64,000 nucleotides of DNA from Myoxocephalus aenaeus (lineage: Eukaryota; Chordata; Actinopteri; Perciformes; Cottidae). Below are positions 9,578-22,758 of the stretch, one piece after another. A program made the translations under genes and the position numbers. How positions within the stretch are numbered: position 1 is the stretch's first letter; each line of letters starts with the position of its first letter. Below the pieces are notes generated by a model, which searched no databases, had not been told where the DNA came from, and was given only the letters and a program-made list of their open reading frames with translations. Location: contig JBAMJR010000051.1 in the NCBI GenBank assembly GCA_038501785.1, forward strand, positions 6,959,501-7,023,500, written 5' to 3'.

Positions 9578-12500
9578 TTTTATCATGCAGGCATCTGTAC
9601 AGGCAGCTTCATTCAGCCTCAATCAACAAGCTGGTTGTGATCAGAGCAGAACAGTCAAGACGACGGCCACTGGCCTCCCAGTGACTCGTACCCACACCCA
9701 CAATAATTCACAACACAATTCAAACATCTCTCTATGGGAGGATGTCACTCTTTAGCATGGTCCACATATTGTTTACATTTGCAACAAAGAACAGCAGCAT
9801 ATTCTGGTTAGATCCTGATCCTCTGTGGAGAGTAACACGATGCTGTTGTCCCCCCACCCTCATTTAACATAGTTTGTTATGCAATATGACTTTTTAGTAT
9901 AATACAACTGCCTTTCTGATCAAGTGCCATGCTGTCCGGGACCACTAGACTATGCTCGAAGATCAGAGCCCGGAGACCCAGTGTGCTCCTCACAACGGGA
10001 GAGTTTAGTGAGCTTGTATTACCTCTGACCTTTACAATGTGTGGCATGAATAATACCAGGCTTGAAGAGGCAGCTCCATTTATTGTATACAGTACATTAA
10101 ACAGATTGAAAACTAATCCAGAAATAAACAATCAATAGCTTTTGAGTCATGTTTATGGGAGTTTATGGGATGAGATTTGACAGTATGTTCCTCTTACTGG
10201 ATTTGGCGACTGATCCTTATGTGGTAAATATTCATATTGTTACACGTTTGATGTAATACTAATATTTAAGCTTCATCTAACATCAAAGCAACAAGCACAT
10301 GCTCTTCCTCTTTTATTTTAAAACTGCCAAACACTGCACAGCGAGCAAAAAGCGATTACTTTTTGGGGACGTCACATATTTGACCCCAGAGCTCCCAGGT
10401 TCAGAGTTTCTGAGCAGTTCTGGTTGTAAACACATAGACAGCCGCAGGGCCTCTGGTTTCTGTCCCTAAATCTGCTATCTGTCAGCATTTTTCCAACTCG
10501 GCTCAGAGTAGGGAGTGGAGTGTCATTGGCTTGAGGGAATACAAAGCCCCAAAATCCACCGACACCCCCTCCTGCAACTCCCCTCAACAGCTGAGATTTG
10601 TTCCACCACTAAAGCAGCTGTCTACTGTGACAACAGCTGGGCATTTTGGAGGGAAGAGGGGACGTGGATAGAGAGAGCCGTTGGAATCCTCCCCTGGTTT
10701 CAGAGAAATTAACAGCCTTGTCAAGATGAGTTAAATACGCCTGATGCATATGGCACATTGCGAGACTATAATGTGTACTTGTGTACCATGATTGTGGAGG
10801 CGGTTTGTATATCTAATCAAGCTGTTTGCTTAAGCTAACAAGGCAGCGATCTCATTAAAGCTTGTTTTTCTTTCCTGCGACATGCACTGTAAATCAACTG
10901 TGTGGTTCAACTGTGAAGAATACATCAAATTATATAATTTCAACTGTTTAATTAGGACCAAATTGCAGCCCTCTTTACTGGGTGCAAGTCTCCTTAGAGC
11001 GGCTCCATCTCCATGACAATAGGTCAAACAGTCTGAAAAGAGCGGGTGCACTTCGTCAGGTGCTTGAAAAAACACCGTGACTGGGAACATGCATGAGTGT
11101 GTGGATGTGTGTGCTCCCGGTGCAGCGAGGTCATAAACAACCTCAGGGTCACATCAATCTGCGGGCGACCCGAAGGCCAGGCATTTGTCAGTTTACCCAG
11201 GGTCAGGTGCCCTGAATGTGGGCTGGGTGGCGTGCAGCAGCCCGGCCAGTCGCTCAACCAAAGTCACAGCAACTGTTGATCCGTTGGCCGCTCTTTCTCT
11301 CAGCTGCCTGCGGCCCGAGTGCCGTGAGGAGGGGCAGGGGGCATCCTGCCAGCCAGCGTCCGTGTTGATCAGGCCTTGGCGAGTGCAGCCACCAGTGGAC
11401 TGGTACTGCCTGGCACTTATTCGCTCCCTGAGGCATCTTAAATGAGAGAGACATAGTGTGTGTGTGAGGGAGAGGAAAAGGAGTAGCATTAGTGCTGCTT
11501 GTTTTAATTGATAAAACAATCTTCAAGTGTATCTTTAGAATATAACTTGCAATGTCTTTATCTTGACCTAAAGTACTGATCCTTTATACCCGTCATTCTT
11601 AGTTGTCTCAACTAGGATTTAGGTTTGTCAAACTTAAAATGGCTTGTTGGTAGTACTAAAAAACGTGTTGATTAAAATTAAAGTTTAAAGTTGATAGCAC
11701 TATTTTTCAGCTTAAAATGGCTCGTTGGTAGTACTAAAAAAACATGTTGATTAAAATTAAAGTTGATGGGACTATTTTCAGCTTTCCCTTTGTCAACCCA
11801 ACTATGTATTCTGAGTTGAATTAATTCAAATTGAAGTTCAGACAATTTAAGTTTCTTAGCTTGTCTAAAACTAAATTTTAAGGCAGCCAGGTTAGATATT
11901 ATTTTAAGTTGTGTACATCAAAGTGTTTACACAACTATACAAGTATGTACATCAAATTGGATAACTATAGTTATCTGTAAACTTCCACGTTCATTCCATA
12001 ATCTTGATGATTCAAAACTTCTGACACAGTTATCACATAGTAATGAAAAATATGATGCATATCAAGTCTCTTAATGAGGGACACATAATTTAATGTTGAC
12101 TATGCAAAAAATATCAGAATAATTCTCATTGGACCCTTAATTACATTAACCAATGAATGTGGTTTATTGCAGTATAGCAGGGTTCCCAACCTTTCTTCTT
12201 GTAACCCCTTATAGCGCCTATACATTATATATTTATCTAGCCTCATTGATCCTTGGGTTTGAATGTTTATTTGATTCAATAATTTGTTTACTTTTCTCTA
12301 CTTCTGAATCCCATCTTGAGAGACAAACGTTCATAAATTGATTATCAAAGTAAGATTTCTAATGCCCTGTATGCACTATATACTGTAACTTACACGAGTA
12401 CGAGAGAAAATGGAGAGAAATGAGCCTTTGCAACAACAACAATGTGTTCTGGTGGCTTGAAATTGCCTTGGCATGATCATTTCGCTCTAACTTGCCATAT

Positions 12501-13613
12501 TTTAATGTGCTAAACCAATGAAGCCAAGCCCTCACTTCAAATTGGTCATCCTACAAATTTCTTTAATTCTCTTTCCTCTACGTCGTAAAAAAGGTGACTG
12601 CGTTAATTATTACCTTTCCAAAGACGTCATCACAGCATCTCAGTGTCACATTTGCAATTTCCACCTCTGTTTAATACTGTTTTCACAGTCATTGCTCTTT
12701 TTTCTTCATTTTTTTAAATTTCGCTGTAACCCAGCAGGGGGTCTGTATTAGTAAGGCCTCAGAGAGCCATTGCAGGGTTTTATCTGAAGTGTTGAAAATA
12801 ATACCTGCCCAACCCTCCCCGGACCCTTTAAAAGATCCAGACATAAGAGTCTGAGCCAGGGTACCAGGGTGGAAAAACTCTATAAGCATAATAATCGCTA
12901 CCAGAGGCCCAATTTTCCCCAATATCTGCTCCTTATTTCAGTCCCCTTATTTATTTGGATATAAGCCCTTTAAATGAAATCTAATTTGAATCTGCTCTGC
13001 GTTCCTACGGATTGATTTAAGGTGCAAGAACCTTCTGTTTTCACTTGCAAAGATGCCTGTCACTTTGAGAAAGAAGGTACTGGATGCATTCACAAGGGAT
13101 GGGCGCGTTACCCAAAAGCCCAACCATAAATCTTTGCTAATCCAGGGTGCTTCCTGCAAGCGTGAGTGTCCCTGTATTCTGTTTCTGTGGTGATCAGATT
13201 TATGACCTCACACATGGCGTTGCTGTCAAACAGGAAACATTTGGCGTTAAGTGCACCGGCACCAAAACATGCAGAGTAAGCACAGGAGTGATTTCACACA
13301 CTGATCATGAAATTCAATGGCTGAACATTAAGTTGGATCGAGCTGTAGGCAGAGTAAAGGGGCGTAAAGCTGAGAAAAAGCAGAGCTTCACTACAATGCG
13401 TGCCTAAATTTCCCACTGCCACTTCAATCCTCTCTCCGCACTCAGACGCAGAACAGATTGAGTTTTAGGTGTCCGTAATTTTTTTTCTTCACAGTTTAGA
13501 GGAGGCCAGAATAAAACATGGCTCACTGTCCACTTTCCCTCTCATAATGCAGGACCAGAGGTGGCCTCTACATGTCTGAGCTCAGCTGGAACCACGGCAA
13601 TAAAAGGGCGATG
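9578..13613. other. Intergenic block with an imperfect tandem repeat
   Basis: No protein-coding gene recognised. Besides the tandem repeat at 11633-11781 there is a hAT-like terminal sequence at about 12178-12195 (CAGGGTTCCCAACCT) without a matching partner. A CpG-bearing GC-rich stretch lies at about 11150-11420. Open frames here are short and show no domains. Confidence 0.55.
11633..11781. repeat. Imperfect tandem duplication (78 bp + 71 bp)
   Basis: Copy 1 (11633-11710) and copy 2 (11711-11781) both start CTTAAAATGGCT and end TTTCAG. They differ by a few substitutions and a short indel around AAAGTTTAAAGTTGAT. It lies in a stretch rich in AGTTGA/TCAACT-like words that may itself be an old repeat. 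Confidence 0.8.
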
Positions 13614-13654
13614 ACACACACATACACACACAAACACACACACACACACACACA
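13614..13654. repeat. Interrupted (CA)n microsatellite
   Basis: CA repeats with CATA and CAAA interruptions. Confidence 0.9.
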
Positions 13655-16600
13655 TTACATGCAAGCTGCGGCAGAGAGTGGGCACACAAGCACCAACTGG
13701 AGAGAGCCATGGTGAGCGGGAAAAGGTGTGAGCAGGAAAAGTGGTGTGTGTGGGTGTGTGTGAATATGCGAGAGCGTGCGTGTGTATTTGTAGAGTTTTT
13801 GCAGTTGTGACAGCTGGGATGAAGGAGTGGAGGCGGCGCGTGTGATTGGAGGAGGTGCCAACAGAGCAAGTGTCTCTTTATTTTCATCACACACAAGTGT
13901 GTCTGTGTGTGGCTATATGTTCATGAACACTATGTACATCTGTGTTTGTGACTGTTAACTTGGGTTGTATGTACAGAACGGTCTGATCTTGTTTGATATG
14001 AATGCAATATGGAACCGTCATACAAATGTATACAGTATGTAAATTAGCCTCATATTCACAGGATACCATGTTTTGTTTTAATTGCCGTGGCTTGTGCAGT
14101 TAAAGGGTCAACAGTCAGATTACATGCCAGCACTTTTAAAATACAATATCTGCACATTTCAACTACAGTAAGTTGGATGGAAAGAGTATGGTTCCGGCAA
14201 ACACATTATGACTAAGGTATGGTTAGGAATAGGCAACAAGAAAAAAAGAAAAGAAAAAGAAAAAACTCAAACTGTGTTTGGTAAAGATCACGGTTTTGCT
14301 TATTATTTGCAGGTCTGTGTCATGAACAAATCAGATGCACATCCACCACCACCACATCCTTCACAACCCCTTTTCAGTTCTCTACATATTGAGTACTGCT
14401 TCGGGACTGAATACTGGCTTTGCATGTAGAATTATAGGGCACTGTGCTGTTTTTGAGATATCCACCTCTGCAACTACCCCTGGGCCCACAATACAATGGA
14501 GGTTAATGTCATTTTGATCATCAAAGCATACAAAAATTCAATAGCAACGTGTCTCCCCCGAAACAATGCCCTGGTTAATCTGGACAATCCACAGGCCTTT
14601 CTGTGGACAGTTTTCTCTGTGGCAATTTATTTAATTTAAATTATTTCCAATCAAAACTGCCCACAGCCAGGTCTGTGAATTTTCCAGGGTAAACGGCACT
14701 GGAAAAACTCATTGCCGTTAAAGAATAAAAGGTTTGTATTTCTGCAAGGCCAGATGCCATCAGTAGACAAATGTCTTCTTGCAAGTTAGGTGATTGTATT
14801 CTTTAAGGTTTTGCATGTTTTGGGCACTGCACCAGTGTATCTGCTCGCTTTGCATGGGATTGTGCGTGTCGTGTAGGTGAGGTCACTCCAGTGCTTCTGC
14901 AGTAACGAGCCATGGCAGCAGCTGCAGGGAGGCGAGCGGAGAATGATGAGGTCATTCAGCAGGCAGGATTAAGGCCGTGACAACTGGCTCTGCGGCCAGT
15001 GCCAGTGCTGACTGGGGCAGTTGTGCAGTGGGCACGGTGCTACGGTCCCAGCTCCGCACCAGTATTACCCCTCTGTTGTTTTTTCATTAGCTTGGTACTG
15101 GCCCAGGGTGCGTTTGGCCAGGCAACCCACAGCGTGAACCCACAGTTGTTGCAGGGCTTTAGGGCCCTCTCACTCCGTCCCGTTCTCTCCTCGCCTCTGT
15201 CTGTGGTCACACACTGTGACCGCACTCCTCGCGGGGAATAAAGGATCAGATTACGCACCGAACACACTCGTTAACTCAATTATGCAAGCCTTTAACTCTT
15301 TGATGTGTAGCGATAACGCCAGGATTATTGAAGGGACAGATGCCATCTGACCACAGCAGAGCTTTGTTGCCACATGCCTCAGCTACAGTCGATGAGAGAT
15401 GGACAAACTGGATTGGAGAGGATCAGGAGAAGAACCACTCATAACCTGATAGCGTTGAAGGACACGGACAGACATGGAAGATATCAAAGTGGATGGACGT
15501 TTTTCCATGATCTTCAAATGTGAGCTGGACATTTGGGGTGTGAAAACCTAAAATAGCTCGTAATGGATGAAACAGTTCCAAATTCACTTCGCCCAACATC
15601 TGTTTAAAACATGAAGAAGTAACAGGATGTGCTATGTGTGGCTCTTAATTAGGTGATTTCAGTCTCCATTTTCAATTTTCTGCACTTTAAATTCCCCTCC
15701 TTAGCTTGCAAATTGAAGAAAATGCATAAAACACAGCAGCTAGCATTTCATTGGTTCCCACATATTTTTCACTGGAGTTTAGATGTAAACTTAAAACCAT
15801 TAGCTGCACCATTGAGACCAATTAGCAAAATGTGGCCAAACAAACCCACCGCTTGCCTTTACAACGTGTTCTCTCTTTTTACCCTCCCTCCCTCCATCCT
15901 TCCTTTTTCTCTCTCTCCTTTTGTGGCCGACAGAGACAAGGTTTTTCAGTGTCTCTGGCCTCTAGCGATAAGTGATTTATATATTATGAGCGTTCTTGAT
16001 TCTTCGCAACTGTGAGGATGCTCTGTTACCGCTTTCAGGGCTGACATATTGATGTCTATCTCCCACATAAGCTCCAGATGTGAACTCATTGGCTCAATGT
16101 TTGATTCTGATGTTTTTAGGAGGAATGGATGGATTCGCTCATCTGGAAAACTTAGTTGTAGACCAACAGTTTGACCTGAAATAGCCGATGAACAAAGGGA
16201 TGATGGTGGCAGACACCTTTCAGTTATGTATTCCTTTCTCTCAGATACGCTGCCGGAGCTTCTCAAGTGCACATTACTTCTGTTTACTGAATAAACACTC
16301 ATTTAATTCACACCAGTCGGAGGAGAGTAATCCTCCTCTTCCACTAGGTGGCAATGCAGTTGCAGACTCCCTTCACAGAGGGAGAGAAACACCTGTGGGA
16401 TCACAACATCTCACTTCACGCTCTCTCCCTGCTGTTCTCTCGTGTGTCCCAAGTCTCTTGGAACGTGTTATATTTCCATTTACTAAACAATGAATAGGAT
16501 TCACTTTTAATAAAGAGAAACCATTTGCTTTCTCTGTTGAAGACTCCAGGGGAATTATTACAAATACAAACTTGAAATTTTATCTGTTGATTTAATTTGA

Positions 16601-18949
16601 AAAACCTGTAGGTAAAATAAAAACAATTACTTTGTATTCGGCTGTTTAAGAGATCACAAATCCTTTGTCAATATGTTCAAATTTTATGTTTTATTTGATG
16701 ATTTTCGAGGACAACTAGTTTCCAACGAACTGCTGCATTGGAGCTTATCTATAATGGCACTTTATATGTGAATCTTTTAAAATTAATAACTAATTGTTAT
16801 ATATAGAGAGGATATCACAGACTACTCTAATTTGAATCCTATTCAAATGTCTTTTCTGAGTCTGATCTCTTTCATTTAATTTAAAATACACAATTAGGCC
16901 AAGTCTTCTCAAAGGATTGTTTATTTATTATTTTATTGTTTGTAAAAAGAAAAACAATCAACATGTAGACATATGGCCTAATACAATTACAGAACTTAAC
17001 CTGATAGAGGAGTGCTCACATCCCGTTTGCTTTGTTTTAGATGTTATTTATGGTGTGTATGTAAACTTCAAAGATTCATATTTTCATCTCTTATGAATTG
17101 CATTAGCATGTTTACAAAAGATATTTTAGTTTTACATATGTGTCTTTAAATTGCTATCATTGCATTATGCTGCATTATGCAAACATGGCGGCACTGTCTA
17201 GCACCTGAAGGTGAGTGACACAAATACAGAGAAAACAGATCAAAATGTGGCTGATAATGTCATCATTATGTGGCTGCAACATTGACACGGACCGTTGAGC
17301 CACCTGCTCAGCCTTCATCATCAGATCCGATGAATAGTGTGACCATGTGTTCATGATGCTGTACGCGTTATTTACCAAGACAGAAAACATGGATAAGCAC
17401 TGAAACCTCACAGGAGGTAAAGTCTCTTTGCTCATGCACGTCGCTGCTATCAGTGAGGCTGAGCAGTTAAGGTTCTCCATGACCTTCTCACCTTTTTTTG
17501 TTCCTGTTCTTAATCTGCAGCCAGAACACAAACAGCGTTTGATGTTGTTAGCGAGGTTTCTTTCTCTGTCTGCCTGGAAGTCCCCTTCTCTCTCTTCCTA
17601 ACTACCACCAAATGGTGTCCTGTAATTCACAATGTGCATGCACATCATTTGAGAGCAGACTAAACCCAGAAGCCTGACTTTGAGATTTCTCCGCCACATA
17701 AAATGAATTACGTTTAATGTAAACAAATGGCCAATAAAACAACAATAACACAAATAAACAAGTCAGCTCCAGAAATAAATGAAATTAAGATTATAAATCA
17801 AGTATCTTGTTGGCCCCCAGAGTGTAATTGGGGATGTTGCGGTTTGCCAATGTCCACAGTGTTTACTTAAGGACACGGGGAAAGACAATGAAAGACGAAA
17901 GGAACGAGGTCAAAATGAGGAAGAGTTGGTGCTGAAGAAGGGAAATGAGAGAGACAAAAAGGAGAATAAAAAAGAAAGAAAGCACGAGTAGAGACGAGCC
18001 TGGAATCAATAATCTGTATTTTCTAGTCGGGCTGAGGAGGGGAGAGTGAATGAGCGGCGCCTGAGGACAACAGACCGCATCCTTCCTTCCTCCTGAGAGG
18101 CAACATGGGGACAGGAAGGCCCACCAGGGGAGGTCACTTGGCCAGTGATTCACTTCCTGTCAGGCCTGCTGGGGATCAGGGGATAAGTACATCCGGGTCG
18201 CAAGAAGAGCCACCTGTCTGTGATCCTGCGTTTAACCCCCCCCCAACGTTAACCTCAATGACAGCCAGGTGGGGAATGGATGCAGGGAGAGGGGGATGGG
18301 AGCAGGAGCGAGTCAAGGCCTGAGGGGTGAGGTGGCATCATTCTCTCTCCTTCCTTCACCAGCTGGGAGTCCTGAGTCTGAAGTGGACGAATGAGTCTGG
18401 GTTGAGGTACAAAGACTGGCAACAATATAACTTCTCCATCTGACAAAAAGGGAAAAACGGTATCTTAACTCATCATGCTGCTCATTTAAACAAAGACAAA
18501 TCAGTCCTTCTGCAATGTGTGTGTGCTAATATGTGGCTGTACAGTATTTGTATATTAGAGTATAAACAGCTTGGCATTTTGGTGGCATCCATCTGCTCTT
18601 TTTTAATGAGATAGATCTCATGCAGTCTTCAGACTTCTTCAAAGTTGGATTTTTGAAAGTTGACAGCGTTTTCTAGCATAGACTCCATGGAAGACATGTT
18701 TTCCTTAACAAGTTAAGGCCTGCTCAGTCACGCAATTATCATTCAATAATGCCTCAGGATGCATTACGGGGGTTTCCAGAGTGGGCGTGCATTTGTTGAC
18801 GCTGAGACAAAGGGACTACATCGAAATAATGTGCACTATATGTGCACTATATGGCACTGAGGGCTAGAAAAGTGGACAACCTTTGCCACTTTGACAGGGA
18901 GAAGGGAGACTTGAGCCAGCTGAGGAGAATGTATGTGTGCATGTGTGTA

Positions 18950-18953
<4 letters not shown>
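13655..18953. other. Intergenic block, no gene seen
   Basis: No gene is recognised. It contains a polypyrimidine stretch at about 15880-15925, a polypurine stretch at about 17876-17990, a C-run near 18240, and a directly repeated decamer TGCATTATGC at 17161-17180. The open frames lack domains and mostly use non-ATG starts or simple sequence. Confidence 0.55.

Positions 18954-19012
<59 letters not shown>
18954..19012. repeat. (GT)n microsatellite
   Basis: About 29 uninterrupted TG units. Confidence 0.97.
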
Positions 19013-19015
<3 letters not shown>

Positions 19016-21780
19016 TACGCGTATGAGTGTTTGTGTGCGAGTGTGTTTGAGAGTGTGCCAAGCCGACCAGAGAGCGCTGGCAATTTCCTTGAGATGCAGC
19101 GCTTCACCACACTCCCCAGAGAGAGACCAAATAAACCTCAGATGTGCAGCAGGATCTCTCTCCCCCCTCTTTGTCTCCCCTCTCTACCTCCAAGGACCAG
19201 AGAAACATATGGGAGTGAAGAAGAAGAAGAGAGGGATAAGAGGACAGGGAAGGGTTGAGGGAGGAAGAGAGGAAAGGGGAGATTTCTGCTGTTTCATTTT
19301 TTGAGACTCCTTCGCTGTAAGTTGTCAGCGTGTCGGCTCCGGGGAGGTTTGCAGATGTTTATCATGTACAAGAGGGAAGAAAAAAGAAATCATAAATTAT
19401 TCCACGATGCATCTAAGGTCACAAGTTCAGACTCATAAAGTACACGAATAACCCTGCAGAGCGTAATTATGGAAGCAAACCTCCATGTTGCAGGCCGCGA
19501 GATTTAACCTCACGAACCTGTCTAAATCCTTTTGGAGAAGAGATTGGAGATAGCTGACTGATGTATAGACATGAGTGCACGTACACACACTAGCCAAAAC
19601 TGAGTGTATAAAGAGTACATGTTAAAGATAGCGTTTCAAAATTGTGCTGCGAGCTTAAAACCATTTATGGAACAAACATACCTGAACCTCGCAACCACAT
19701 TGTAATCATGTTTGCGTAAATGGCCGTTCCAACTCATGCTGATCTTCCTGATCTCATTCATGTGATCAAAGTCTTCATCAGACTCTAATTTCACTACCTG
19801 GTATGGATCTGTGAATATCATCTGAGTAACACAACCATTTTAATTTAACTGATCTAGAAATTATGTTGTTTTGGGGACGTAAAGATAAAAACATGATGCA
19901 ATCTCTCCTAAATCTCCTATCAATGAAAGCTTTGCCAGCAGTTAAGGGTCATTTTCTTCATATTAATAGCCTCTGTCACACCCAGTTGCTCACCACAATG
20001 TGTGCTCTTGAAGGGGCCTTAACAGCTTCCTGCGTGTCCCCTGGTAATAGCAATGCGTCAACATACACTGGTGTGTCAACAAACGCACGCGACACTAGGG
20101 CGTTTACCAGTTTACCGACTGTCATTACCTTACACTCGTCCCATGAGAGCTATCCGAGTTCATTGCTTCACAGCTTGAAAGCTTTTTCCATCCCTATACT
20201 GAAATTAGTCATTTTGAAAAAGAAAAAAAAACATAATAATATATTCAAATAGTAAAAATGAATTAAAACAGAGTGGATGAATGCAAATATCATTAATATA
20301 TATGCAGAATAAACAATAATACCGTATGTGCCACTAAAGAAGCACATACTGTGCAGTATATGAGTTAATATACTATTGTATTTACACCGAGTCTGCAAAT
20401 GGCATAATGCATGAAGACATAACGTGTTGTGAGTTATAGACCAAAGCTATAAATATTGTTCCAAGATGGAGGAAATCATTCCAAGACAGAAAAAAGACAG
20501 AATGCACAGACAAAAACGTTCACAATATTGCTACAGTATATTATTATTATTCACGTTCAGAGATTGCACAGATGAATGCAGATCTGCTCCATCCTACACG
20601 TTATCAACAATGTAGGATGGTAATAATGAATAATGCGACTACATTGTCTGCTCAAATTGGAGGTGTGGGCAGTGATTCAAAGTTCTGGATTCGTTTGGTT
20701 AAAGTTTGAACAGTCAGCCAAATGTGACTTCACCCTCAAAGTTGTTTGTATAAAACTAATGTATGATGTGGCTCTGTGCTCAAAAAGCACAACCAGGAAG
20801 TATCTCTAGGGGCGGTGAATGAAGATGCTCTGCGGCTGCAGGGACTTTAGCTGCCATTTCTAACTTCATGCTTCATGCTTCACACTTTTGGGCCTTTAAG
20901 AACACGTCATCAATGCCCATTTATTTTGTAAGCTGTGCTACCACCTCCATGGTTTCCAAGCCCTCCAATACTGCCAACCCTGGCAATTTGATCATCCTTC
21001 TGCATTCCTAACAATCACTGGTTGACCAACCAACACTGTAATAACTGAGCCCCCTCAATTAACTCCCTTGCATCCATGAAAGTCCAGAATGTCCAGCTTG
21101 TTATTGAGCTGATTATTAAATGTCACTCCTATAAACACGTGTCTTGATAAATCACGCACTAGTCTGAGCTACAGGAGACTAAAACCAACTTACAAACCGC
21201 AGCAACACCGGCGCTACCTTTATTTTCCTTTTAAACTTTTTCTGTTTTCGCAATCATCATTTAACAAGTCTGTAAGCTGCAGCAACAGCCAGGCTTGTGG
21301 CTAGATATGAGAGTCTGATGGACGTGGGGTTACTCTCGCTGTACCCAGACGACTGGGCTCACAGTGGGGAAGTATCCGTTTACCCCTGGTCTCCTCCACT
21401 CATTCTGACTCTGGACGGATGCCTGTAAAGCCAAAGGGAGGGCTCGGGGAGCGGAGTGCATGCGTTTCCATTACGACTGTTGCACCCCTGAAACACAAGA
21501 AGTCTCATTTTGGGGATCCAATTTTATTAAATCAACTGTGTGACAACGTAGGGTTGTTTCCAAAACATAAGCAGGTACGGTGGGTGTGAGGTACGCAGAC
21601 AAAGTGCTCTTTGACTACTGTGGTCAGGCGCGTTGCCAGACACCTTTCCACACCGAGCACTCTGGGACCCTAATTGAGAGTATGGGCTGAGCCTGTCGTT
21701 GCCGTTACCATTATTGCTCTCAACACTCGGCCAAGAGGCTCTGATAGCTGTAACACTGTTGCTACCAAGGGCTCATTTCA

Positions 21781-21783
<3 letters not shown>
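19013..21783. other. Intergenic block, no gene seen
   Basis: No exon or element recognised. A short perfect hairpin lies at 20589-20620. The last part, about 21300-21780, is somewhat richer in GC. Confidence 0.55.
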
Positions 21784-21842
<59 letters not shown>

Positions 21843-21847
21843 CATGC

Positions 21848-21903
<56 letters not shown>
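21784..21903. repeat. Compound (GT)n microsatellite
   Basis: Two long GT tracts separated by a short interruption, TATGTGTGCATGCGCG, at about 21835-21850. Confidence 0.97.
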
Positions 21904-21905
<2 letters not shown>

Positions 21906-22461
21906 ATAGGGAGCCTAGTTGAATGTTTTTGCTTCTGTCTGTGCTAGTGAGCAGGAATGGCGGACCCTGCCGCAGCATAAATGTTCTGACAATGACTTTA
22001 CACGATTATAGCCCTGCTATGATTTCTACCGAAATGGAAAAACAGGGGACAGGTGTGTGTCTGAAAATCAGCAGTGACATGTGTGTGACAAGAGAGCAAG
22101 CTAGTCCTTTTCCCCTGATAGAATAATTGGGAGGCTGCAAATCATAATGAGAGCTAAGTAAATAAATACGGGGGAGATTATTTATTTGATTTCGGGGAAG
22201 CCGGAGCTATAACTCATGTCTCGTTGGAGTTGGCGCCGGTGGTGCTGTGGTTTCCAACATGCTGGGAGCCTCCTCCCTTCCAAGCTTCGCTCTGCTCAGA
22301 CTCAAGACTCAGCTTACAACAAAACATACAACTGCTCACACCCTGTAAAGCGCAGCGAGGATACGGCCGGCGTACCGAGAGATAAGTCTATATATATATA
22401 TAATATAACCAGTCACAGGTTGGAGTCTAAACCAAATGTGTCACTGCATATTGTATATATA
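21904..22461. other. Intergenic, possible regulatory stretch
   Basis: No gene seen. The part at about 22126-22230 has TAAT/ATTA cores, including AAATCATAATGAG. A short TA tract lies at 22391-22402. Confidence 0.4.
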
Positions 22462-22469
22462 GTATAGAG

Positions 22470-22750
22470 CAATGGTTCTCAACCTCTTTTTGGGGGGAAT
22501 TTTGTGGAAGTAGCACCTAACCAGCGCAAAGCATTTTTGGTTGAAAAAACAATGCAATACACAGCGCTGTGCCATCAGTGTCTGATTTAATATAGAATAT
22601 ATATAATTCAGTTTAAGAACTTACACTTACTGTATATTATTGAATATTTATTAAATAACTATTAAAGGATTTTTGAATTTATGCTAGTTTTAAATATTAT
22701 TTATTTCAAGTACCTCCAGGGGTACTAATACCCCTATTTGAGAACCACTG
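22470..22750 (+). mobile_element. hAT-type MITE, copy 2 (281 bp)
   Basis: The ends are CAATGGTTCTCAAC and TTTGAGAACCACTG, terminal inverted repeats matching at about 12 of 14 positions. They are flanked by a perfect 8-bp target-site duplication GTATAGAG at 22462-22469 and 22751-22758. The 8-bp duplication and the CAGTGGTTCTCAA-type end are hallmarks of the hAT superfamily. No transposase frame is present. It has the same orientation as copy 1, about 13 kb away, and is the more complete of the two. Confidence 0.92.
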
Positions 22751-22758
22751 GTATAGAG

